A stretch of DNA of 64,000 bases from Allolobophora icterica. Taxonomy: Eukaryota > Annelida > Clitellata > Crassiclitellata > Lumbricidae. A program made the translations under genes and the position numbers. Of this stretch, positions 35,404 to 46,300 are shown piece after piece. The first letter of the stretch is position 1, and each line of letters opens with the position of its first letter. The stretch covers positions 9,346,770 to 9,410,769 of the forward strand of contig OY744616.1 of assembly GCA_963556255.1 (NCBI GenBank), given 5' to 3'. The notes below the pieces were generated by a model. It was not told where the DNA came from and ran no database searches. It was given only the letters and a program-made list of their open reading frames with translations.

Positions 35404-35992
35404 CAAAGCTCGAGGGTACGTACCATACGTATTCTATTTTTTGAAAGGTACGTACGTATTTTAACGTACCCTATTTTAGGGTACGTAAACAATACAAAAA
35501 TACGTTAACCACGTCATTGCTCATTATCCAATCAAATAATTGTTTTTCGCATTTTTCAACACTTTCACGTGCGTCCATTCCTTCCCACGTTCTCTGAGAA
35601 TCGCTGAATCGCTGACTGATGCGTATAAAGATATACTACAACTTTTGAGTTACAGAAATTTGCAAACCAGTGACGTGTAGGCCTACTTAGCTCTCCTCAG
35701 AATGAAAGTACAATTTGCATTAAATTAATTATAACCGAAGAATTGATCGAATTAAATTTACTGCTACGCTACCGGAAGTACCGGTTTCAATGACTCATAC
35801 CATCGACCTTTATTAGTATAAGTCGATGACTCATACTGTTGACGTCAGATTATACGTAGGCAATGGGTCGCTGAGTAAACCATAAATAAAATTTTCGTGT
35901 ATGATACGTACCATACGCGTATTGTATTTTTTTAAAGGTACGTACGTATTTTAACGTATTCTATTTTAGGGTACGCGTACCCTCGAGCTTTG
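35404..35992. mobile_element. MITE, 589 bp, perfect 17-bp TIR and 8-bp duplication
   Basis: Ends CAAAGCTCGAGGGTACG and its exact reverse complement, flanked by ATAGGAAC on both sides (35396-35403 and 35993-36000). Both subterminal regions hold similar GGTACGTACGTATTTTAACGT blocks in direct orientation. The 8-bp duplication suggests hAT-type transposition; no transposase is encoded. Confidence 0.93.
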
Positions 35993-36000
35993 ATAGGAAC

Positions 36001-37195
36001 CTCTCGAGAGGATGAATTCCCCAGGATTTATTCCAGAGAAATAGGGGCCTATAGCAAAATACAATTTTCAGTCGTTGTTGATGCTATAATATCATATGAA
36101 CCGTTATATTATATAGTGATATCATTTACTATATGATATAGTGATACTATTCACTATTATTTATATATATAGGCCTATATTATGATGTTATCATAAAATG
36201 ATAGGATAATATTATTAAAATGAGTGTAGTGTACTGTTAACATAATTTTTGTACAAATCTAATAGGCCTATTTCCACAACTAAATGGCTTCTCCGATCAT
36301 ATCTTTCAAATTTCAAAATATCAAATTTCACAATATTTTCCTTGAACGTTTAGTAAGACTACATCATTACTACATGGCTTTCCGATTCGGTAGTTGGATC
36401 CTTCTTGCTTGGTTTATGTACCATTTGTAAACTATTTCTTCTAATTAAATCAGTTAAATCTGACTCAGTTGTAAGGCAATATCCTATACCTAGCCTAGTC
36501 CTTTTTTAGTTTCCTCTTTTTTTGAGTATCATGCCTCTAACTGCATAACACGTTTGTAAACCATAGTGCGTATGCAGATGGTTCATTAAAGAATATACTT
36601 GAGCTTACTTGCTTACTTACTTTATGTCTTGGTCAGCAATTCAGGACCTTCTTGAGCAATGAGGATATATGCTGATCCAAATGAGCAGATGTCAAACGCT
36701 GTCGTAGTCTATTGCATAACCGATTCATACTGTAAATTACCGTTCCGCTTCATCAACAATTAGCATAACATAACAAAGACTGAACATAAATAATATCAAA
36801 TTTCTTGGAAATTGAACGTACTTTCTAGTTTCTCTATTTAATTTCAATAAATGCCTGATTTGCTAGTATTGTCTGCAGTCAAACTCAACACGACTCAAAC
36901 TACATTTTAGCTGCGAGTGACAGCTGGTTCTGCTGCTGCTGCTGCTCCGATCATTCGATGCAATGTCAAGGTACACTCGTTAAAAGTAGTATCTTTACAT
37001 TGCTCTGGAACAGCAGCAGAACCGAGTTGATGAACTTGATGAATAAGGTAATAGTCATAAAAGTATATTTTAAATTTTAAAATGTGGAATCTTAAACCAA
37101 TCCTATCAGTACTGAAATAATAGAACAATTTTGTTAAGGTGACAGCTTAAAAAGCTAGCATTAGCCTACAGTGTGGAAATTTAAAGAAAATTAAG
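36001..37195. other. AT-rich spacer between copies B and C, no gene recognised
   Basis: Contains a short imperfect inverted repeat around a (CTG)n patch: CAGCTGGTTCTGCTGCTGCTG at about 36921 and GAACAGCAGCAGAACC at about 37007. No open reading frame of note. Confidence 0.45.
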
Positions 37196-37205
37196 AAGGG
37201 GAAGT

Positions 37206-37520
37206 CCTCAGTGATACTCGGAAAGTCCTTATCGATAGTCGGAAAGTCCTTTTCCGTTCTCGAAAAGCCTTAAAAGTACTCGGAAAGCCCTTGTCGATAC
37301 TCGAAAGCTCTTAAAGATACCGAGAAAGCTCTTACCGATACTGGAAAGCCCTTACATATAATAGGAAAGCCATTTCTCGATACTCGGAAAGTCCTTTTCA
37401 ATTCTCGAAAACCCCTTAAAAGTACTCGGAAAGCCCTCGTCGATACTCGGAAAGCCCTTTTGATATTCGAAAGCCCTTCTCGATACTCAGAAAGTCCTTA
37501 CCGATACTCGGAAAGCTGTA
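37206..37520. repeat. About 20-bp minisatellite (TACTCGGAAAGTCCTTNTCGA)
   Basis: Roughly sixteen diverged tandem units in the B-C spacer. Confidence 0.9.
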
Positions 37521-38010
37521 AACGAAACAAGCTCTCATCCAAACAGGCACAGCGTTCGTAAGTAAGTAAGTAAGTAACTAAGTAAATAAGTATACCCTTT
37601 ATTAATCCAACTGCTAACCGCATTTTGGTTTACACATGTATATCCCGTCCAGGTTAAAGTACTATGGCCTATATTTCGGTGAAAATAATCCTAAAATTAC
37701 GAAAGATTTGCGAGCCAGACTGTCAGCAGTCGGGAGAACATGATTATGAACACGTGGTCCTAAAGTATAACCAGTATGCTTAAGAGGGGGTAATAGCGCA
37801 TGGAGCACACGTGTAGGACATGTCAGGACGGCCATCAAAAGTTTGGAATCAGCCGTTCGGATCAATTGTTCTAATCTAGGGTAGTCCACAGAAAAATAAC
37901 CAGGATCAACAGGGCATTTGAAGTTGGTGGCTACGCTCCGTCTAGAACGCAATGTTACGCTTCAATGCGCGCCACTCAGCGTCGCAGTCTACTTCCTTTC
38001 ATGTTCGGGG
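37490..38010. other. Upstream block shared by copies B and C
   Basis: The stretches around 37530-37560 and 37925-38005 match 52985-53125 (TCTAGAACGCAATGTTACGC, CTTCAATGCG, GCGTCGCAGTCTA). The LINE at 37560-37935 splits the block in the B copy. A conserved upstream flank may reflect duplicated regulatory DNA, or simply a repeat. Confidence 0.5.
37560..37935 (-). mobile_element. LINE ORF2 C-terminus with (TTAC)n tail
   Basis: The minus strand encodes TGYTLGPRVHNHVLPTADSLARKSFVILG, the terminal motif of CR1/RTE-like ORF2, then a 3' UTR ending in a (CTTA)n tail at 37560-37600. Copy C upstream (about 53020) appears to be the site without this insertion. Confidence 0.75.
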
Positions 38011-38399
38011 AAAGAAAAGAACTACGTAAAGACACTTTGCATGTGCATATATATATGCATGTTTATTTTATGGATAGGCCTATATCTATATATACATAGG
38101 CATTATCGTCTGCATGTCGACCGGATAACCCGATACATTGTCGAATAGAGAAGTGTGTTGTAGGGAATGACTTTCTGGAATATTTTTTGTTTCATACATT
38201 GCAGTATAACACTGTTGTAGGGCCTATTTCATATTGCCTTCCTCCTCGACAGGACGCAGCTTCGAGTAAATCTTCTGGTATTTACATTTACAACCACGCC
38301 ACATATTGTAATCCATGAAAATGGCTCTCGAGGCAGAATTAAATTCAAATTCGGCAGTAACAACTTTGTAATCATAATCTTAAGCGCCGAATAGCTTCA

Positions 38400-38898
38400 G
38401 CGCCAAAAGGCTAAGTCGCTGTAACCAGCTTCTTATTCACAGGCGCTCAATCAAAACAAAATCAGCGAGGCAGATTCAGTCAGGTTCGGGTTTGAGCCGA
38501 AATGCGAAGGTCATTCAGGTTAAGAGAGCAGACAGATACGGCGCTGATGGGGCTATGGAGGTGGAGTATGACCAAGCATCTCCACAAGGCAGGTGTTACA
38601 GAATCTCATAACTCAGTTCCACGCATCACGAAATGTCTGTAAAATTTCTGCTGAACATTAAACGACAACAAGAAACAATAGCCTCGATGATAAACTTAAT
38701 AATTGCAACAAACGAACAACAGTCTTGGTAACAACATTAACAATGGAAATAAACAATTAGCAAGATTCTTGATAACCACATTAACAAGGAGAATTTCGTC
38801 GGATTATGGTGTCGCACCTGAGTACGCGTCCGCTGGCAATAGGAGACGTCTTGTGGCGGTAAGAAGATGACGTCAGTACATGGTAGACGCTGACGTCA
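38400..38898 (-). other. 3' flank or 3' UTR of copy C
   Basis: Aligns with 24060-24542 downstream of copy B. A LINE-type tail (GCGCCGAATAGC...CAGCTTCTTATTCACAGG) occurs at its distal end. Confidence 0.55.
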
Positions 38899-41800
38899 TT
38901 ATTCGTTTGGTGACAGATTGCAGGGTCGCGAGAATTCTTGTCCCCTAACGTGGAACCACTTGTTGCACACTGAATGAGAAAACAAATAAAATAATCTCCG
39001 AACGATATGCAACGCCATTGAGATGTTCTAAAAGATGTGCGTGGGCATGCGCGTGTTCATATACGAATTTACATCATACGAATCAACCGAAATTTCAGCA
39101 AGTCACTAATCTATATAATAAAGCGAGATTTCTGTCTGTCTGTCTGTCTGTCTGTTTGACCCGGCTTAACTTCTACAATTTTGCACCTTTTCACTCCAAA
39201 CCTTCACTGCCCTGTCGGCCTCGGCACCGGACAGCCAGTGGAGGGGTTCGCGTCCCCGTTTTCACCGCTAACATGGTGATAAGGGCCAAAAACTCGCCCC
39301 ACGGCATAGGAAATTTCCACTCCCTACTACAAATTAATTATAGCACAATGACGTTATACCTAAAAATAGCACCATGGACGCGTACGGAAGATTTGGAAAT
39401 TTCCGGCGCCGGTATTCCCCAACGTCATTAATAATGGCCACAGCGTCGTTGTTTACTTTCGGAAAGAATTTAATAACGATCGCTTCGAACTAAATTAATC
39501 GTTTTACAGCAAAATTGTAACATAGGTAGGTTCAAACACAAACAGACTGCAGGGCGACTGCTTCAGTCCACGGCTAAGGTCGCTAGACGCCAGAAGGCGT
39601 ATACAAGACTGCGAAACAGTCTCCGCTGTACGCCAGAAGGCAGTCTCCCCCACAGGTCGCCAGACGCCACAAGGGCCTCCAAGACTGCGAAGCAGTCGCC
39701 GCCAGAGGGCGACTGCGAAGCAGTCAGTCCACGGCAGAGGTCGCTAGACGCCAGAAGGCGTATACAAGACTGCGAAGCAGTCTCCGCTGTACGTTGCCTG
39801 CTCTCCAGTTCGGGCCAGTAAGAATCTGTTTCTTCTGGCACCAAATGGAAAGACAACTAATGTTGTCTATCTCCAAGCTCTACAGTTAAATTTAAAATAA
39901 AGTAACATTAAAAAATAACTATTGTGTAATTTCTTTAACCCGCCAACGCCGGGTTCACCCTCTTCGACTGCGAAGCAGTGAGTCCACGGGAGACTGCGAA
40001 GCAGTCGTCGCCAGAGGGCGACTGCGAAGCAGTCAGTCCACGGCAGAGGTCGCAATACGCCAGAAGGCGTATACAAGACTGCGAAGCAGTCTCCGCTGTA
40101 CGCCAGAAGGCGTACACAAGACTGCAAAGCAGTCTCCCCACAGGTCGCCTAAATTTCTTCCTTATTCGCTACACGGATTTAAACTTATACCTAAATTTGT
40201 TGCTTATTCGCTACAGGGATTGAAACTTATAACTTATAACCCCGGGCAACGCCGGGTAAACCTGCTAGTCAATAATAAGTTTTCGTGTTTGCTGGAGCGA
40301 CAGTAGTCTGTAACTCCAGGCATATTTTTTGTCCTCGTAGGCACTTCAGCCCGCGACCACACGTTTGACAGCCCATTACGCTATTCACTGGAATAAAGCT
40401 TATTAACCCGGTGGTCAGACTCACCCCATTTCGTGCCCGCTAGAACTGGACATCCTGCGTGCAGACTTCTATGATCGCCGTCTCCATTACGATGTAGGTT
40501 ATACCAGATAGCACAGGCACCCTGCATTTCAAAACAACATGGACTTATTTTGGTATGACTACTGCCAGAATCATAGAACTCCTATTTATTATTTCCTTGC
40601 TTACTAACGTAATCGTACTCGTAAACTGCAAATTTAATTTCTAAAGGGCTATCCTAAAGCTAAGCGCAGAACACCAGCTTATTAACTAGTGCTGCGTCAA
40701 GTCACAGGGGTTGTTCCGAGATGGTCAAGGAATTATCCGGGTCCAGTTGCCAGAGAGACCAGGAGGCAGAGGAACGCCTAAGACGGGTTTTTGAGAACGG
40801 AAGAGAACTTGAAAGACGGAGAATCGGATGAATTGGGGTTGGGGGGGTTCTTGAGGTGGGAATTCTGTTTTGGAATGGAAAGCCTGTGGGGTGATAGGTA
40901 GAGGAGCCTTAGGTAGATGACGGAGGGTGAGTGACGGTATTGGTGGAGGCAGACGGTAAAACCACCGTATCCTGGCTTCTATCCACCGTATCTTGGCTTC
41001 TATCCATCGTATCTCGACTTCTATCCACCGTAGCCATTCTCGATTCTGTTCATTCTTCAATGACTTGGTCGGGTGAGATTCTTCGCAACCCTACCCTTTT
41101 GATTGGGCGCCACACCATTTAAGGTATCTCGTGTACAGACCGCACTAACCCGAGATTTAAATCTCTGAATTGAGCCACATCGATGTACGAACCAGCAACT
41201 CACGCACAGAGGTTCGTGGGGTGTACTATGTAACCATTGTAGCTAACTGGGCCAGTGTAGCCAGCCAACCTTTATAGGAGCCAAGCGAATTCCTAATGTG
41301 TTGAACACAGTTGCCCCGCCAGCTTCAACGTCCGTCATCTAGAAATCAGACAATTTAACCAGAAATCAGTGAATTTAACCAGAAATCAGAGAATTAAACC
41401 AAAGATAAAAGAATTTAACCAGAAATCAGAGAATTTAAACAGAATTCAGTTAATTTGAAAGGAAATCATGGAATTTAACCAGAAATCATGGAATTTAACC
41501 AGAAATCATGGAATTTAACCAGAAGTCATAAATCGGAAGTTACCTCGTAACGTTTTCATTTTTCAGAACGTTTTTCTGTTATTTGGTTTTTTGGAAGTTT
41601 GGATTCAGTTTATTGTTTAAATCTGTTTCCTAACACATCTTTTATTGCAACGAAGATGCTTTATGAAGAATTTAGGCGCTTCCGAATTTATATCTGTGAG
41701 TCACTGTGTATTAGGGTCGTTAAGCAAGTTCTTAAGGACCAAGTTTCATCGACTGGTGGTTGTAAACAAATTATGGCTCTACATAAGTAACAACAAAAAT

Positions 41801-43256
41801 TAACAAAATTAACAATTAATTAATCAATCGGTTAATTATTTGACTAACTTCTAGCAATTAACTACAACAATAGCAACAATTATAAAACGAGATAAAATGA
41901 ATAATTGTCGGAGGAGTAATTTGCTGACTTACGTAGAAGATGACAGTTGCGACTCGATTGCCTCGCCATTCCTCAAATGTTCCGATTTCGGTTGGCTGTT
42001 TAAATACGACAAGATACAGAAGAAACTCATTATAGTGCTGCCATACCAAGATCCACCATATTAACGAGACCGTGTCATAATGAGTTCATTTTATATAGTG
42101 GAATCATCAACAAAGACTTGCCATCGAAGAAAAACGCTATTCCTAATTTTTGAAATATAGAGGGACCTTATTATGTACTTCAGGTAAACAATAACAGCAA
42201 CAGCAACAACAACAACAACAAAAAGGAATAATAATAATCATCATCATAATCATAACTCGCCGTATTCATTTGCAGCCAGTCAAGCAGATAATCTGCGACA
42301 TCATGCATGAAGTGTCCGAACAGAACACGTGGCAAACCAGGACATTTGAAATCTAACAAAAGGCGCTATACTTATTTCGAGATGTATGCATGCTAGACAG
42401 GAGAAACTCACCCTGGCGAAGTCGAAATGAGGCTCATACTGTCCGCCAATTCCATAATTGAGAACCTGTCAACAAAATATATTGACTTAAAGCATCAAAA
42501 AGGCCGCCTTTGACTGGTTCCTAAGGTTTATGCCACCTTTATTCAGTACTTAGGCCTACTTATTTCATATTTGCTGTACTTTGAGCACACTTATTTGCTG
42601 TGCTTGAGCACACTTATATTAAGTAATATGCCTATTACTACATCTACGCATAGGTGCATTATACATATGCAAAACTTATTAGTACTTAGCCCACATAATA
42701 TTATACACATTGTTGCATGAATATGTATGCTTAAGGCATAAGATTCACCTATGCCGTAAACTTACCAATTCCTGTAAGAATATGTTAGCATAGGCTATCT
42801 AACTGCATGGGGTAGGTTTACCTATTTCTGTAAGAACGCGTAAGGGTAGGCTATAAAATTATATCTACTGAGATAAGTGGACATACTCTTATCAGCTTTA
42901 CCTAACATGACTAATGACCTAAAGCGTACCTGTTAATATACCTGATCTTCAATAGCACTAATGAAGACACAAAGGATAAAGAGCAGATCTAACCTGCAGG
43001 AATTCGACCGTATCGAGAGTTAAATTGCTCATGGCTCCGGCTTTCTGTGCTATCCGTGCTATTAACGGATGCTCTGAGTCACCAATCCATGCCCTGATGA
43101 ACACAAAGAAAGCGGTAAAAACATCCGCGATATTTTATGTAAACACAACAGTAGCGCTACCGTACATGGTGTTATTATTATTATTATCATTGTAAGCATC
43201 GTCAACTTTATCATTAACATAATTATTTTTGTATTATTATTAATATAAATTATTTA

Positions 43257-43321
<65 letters not shown>

Positions 43322-46300
43322 CCATCATCATCATCATTATTTGTTCTTACCCTAGGCAAGTTTAATCCCCAATGAACAAAAAAACTGTTAATGGATATAT
43401 TTGGCAAATCAGGCCTCGTCCTCTTCAACATCAGTGAATGTGCCTCGAAATGCTATGGCATCGTAGCGCGGGATAAAGATGGGATTATTATTAATAGTAG
43501 TAGTATAAATTAGCAACTTATATTACGCCTGTGTCTAATGCACAAGGCACAAAACCAAGCCGTAATCAGATTTTAAAAATATGTGCATGTCAATTACATC
43601 AGCGTATCAGATGCCGCTGACGAGACTTGTTGACAAATCGTGATACACACCATTCTTAACCTCCATGGAAGGTCATGCTGAAGAGCCATTGGTTCAAGCA
43701 GAATTTTTACGCATACAGATAGAGTGGTAGTTTATGTCTATGACATGTTTTTGAGAACCTAAGGTGGTACTGCAATATGGCCATCACTAGAGGTTCAAAC
43801 AGATGCGTCTCAACATAAGATGAAATTGTCTCTTTAGCAGCATTCGATACGTCAACGTAATCGCCATCATTAGACCTATATGTAATGTGCATCGATAGCC
43901 CAAGGTAATTATATCAAGTAGCATAAGTAAGTAAGTAAATAAGTAATCATATATCCATATAAATCGAGAGGTCTTACGTTTTACTGGTTCTATAGTCTGG
44001 ATGTGAATTGTCATTTTCTGCCAGTTGGAACACACCGGATCTGTGCAACTGCAAAGAACCAAAACTTCATAATAACTTTACATCATAATAGCCTTTCGCA
44101 GGCTCCCAAAGACTGAAAGGCAGTACATAAATAATCTAACACAATGCACAGACAAGCTCATCTCGTACTGCACATGATGTCATGTGATGTAAAGCAGCGC
44201 AATCCATTGTAATGTAATGTCATGTAGTGTAGTGAGCACTGTCCAGTGAAGAGTGTCTTAGCGTAGTGCGTAGTGTAATATAGTATAGGGTATGGTAATG
44301 TATCGTAGTGTTGAGTAGCGAAGCGGTGTAGTGTTACTTAGTGTTCTATGGCGTTGTGTTTCGTAGTGTAATGTATTGTAGGGCAATGCAGTGTAGTGTA
44401 TTGGAGTGTATGGTAGTGTAATTAGGTGTAGCGTAGTGTTTATGTATAGTGCAGTATAGTGTTGTCATGTCTAGTGTAGTGCACAGAGTATGTGTAGTAG
44501 GGTGGTTCTGACTTACATGGAAAAAAATTAAAACTGTTTTTTCTTGAGTTTCCGCTTTGAGTTGTGTTCCAATGAATATAAAAGAAATTTGTACAAAGTT
44601 ATAGAACATTATCTTGTCATTTAGGGGTAGCTCAATAACATTTAAATTTGACATAAAAGTATTTTAAAATAAATTTTTCAATTTTCCATCATTTTTAATA
44701 TTTTTCTTACCTAATGAAACAACAATGTTTAATTGTTGTTATTATTTAGTGAACAAACTGTTAAAGTAGTAGTTCTACATAATTTCAATTAATTAGTATG
44801 ACTTTATGTTATTATGCAATAATAATAATGGCTCACAAATCATTTGCTGAAGTTTATTTTGACTTAAGCATTTCTTTCTTGCATTCTGGGAAGTTGCATC
44901 TATGATCATGCACTACTTGAAACAGATATTTTTTCTGGTTTTCTTTGTAATTATGGAATTGTACTCTTCAGTGGGTTTTTTTCTGGAAAAAAAGGATCCT
45001 GAACGGAACAATAGGTTCCGGAACGGAATAATTATGGGCCGGCTGAAATCCCGAGGAAAACGGGATTTGGGGTTGGGAGGGGTCTCAGTAAACACTGAAA
45101 ACAGTTTAAAACACTGAAATTAGATTAAAATGACTAAATTATTGTTTTTATTATTAAGATAAATAAATAATTTTTTATTACCTAAAAAAGGTGCCGGAAC
45201 GCCGTTCAGGCGCGTTCCGGCTGAAAAAAAGCACTGGTACTCTTCTACTCTTCAATCTTTCAGCATTGTCATTTACAACTTCCAGATGATGAATAATTTC
45301 TTAACTTTATAATCATCTCTAAGTTCCCAAGTTTCAGGATCGCTTTTCAGGAAATCACTAGAGATTCTTAGCCGGTCAAAAAAATAGCATGGAGGTCATT
45401 GTATGTTCATTCTATGTTTATGACCACAGATTTCTGAACATCTACCTGTATTCTCTTAGGAGGATCATCTTGGCCTGGTCGCTCATGATGCAAAGGTTTC
45501 ACCATTGCTCGTTTGGACTTGGCTGTCAATGCCAAATAAAAAAATGCCAAAGCCACGAGCTCCTCACTAAGGTACCACAGATGACCTGCACATTTATTGC
45601 TGGCTACTTTGGAGAGAGCAGGATTTTCTTTTTGATAGCTAACCAGAGTTTTCAGTAAGCATAAATCATTCCAGCAACAATGTAGCAACAGCGGCTGCCT
45701 GTGCTTCTCCTGAGACAGAATGTAGCTTGGTAACTTCAAGAAGTTGGCTTTCCCCAACATCAGATAAAATGACAGGTACTAAGACGGTCAACCAAATGTT
45801 TGCCTGTCAGATCCGGAAGGAGTTATCATCCAAGTGCACAACCAGTCTAGATGATGTAGTTGTTTTAAATATATCTTTAATTTCTTAACAGTTTCTTCTC
45901 GATATTGTTCTCGTTCCCATGTACTGAAGAACGGCTGATTTTCAACTAGTCTAGATTGTGGCCTAGACTATATAGCTGCAGCTGCTAACACATATGTTGC
46001 CTTCCTATCACTTAACTTTGTTCTGTATAAAGCTGCTGCCAGACTTGGTGTCACAATATTTGTTGTTAGTCGCTTTTTTAAGGAGTTTTCCATTTCACTA
46101 AATTTACATTTTGACTGGCACCATCTTCGCATTTTTCAGTTGAATCATCACTATTAGAGGTTTCAAGAATAATTTTCTCATTCATGGCTTCCAAATATTG
46201 ATCTTCTTTCTGCTTTCTCTCCATGCTTGATTTTTGTCTTTTAGATGCCCTCATTTCTTTTGAAGTAAGTACCATATCAACTGCATGGTTCCATACAACA

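Noticed and set aside
39545..40145. Coding region suggested by long frames in the Helitron
   Set aside because: Frames come from tandem palindromic units and share repeated peptides such as SQSCIRLLA; no Rep or helicase motif.
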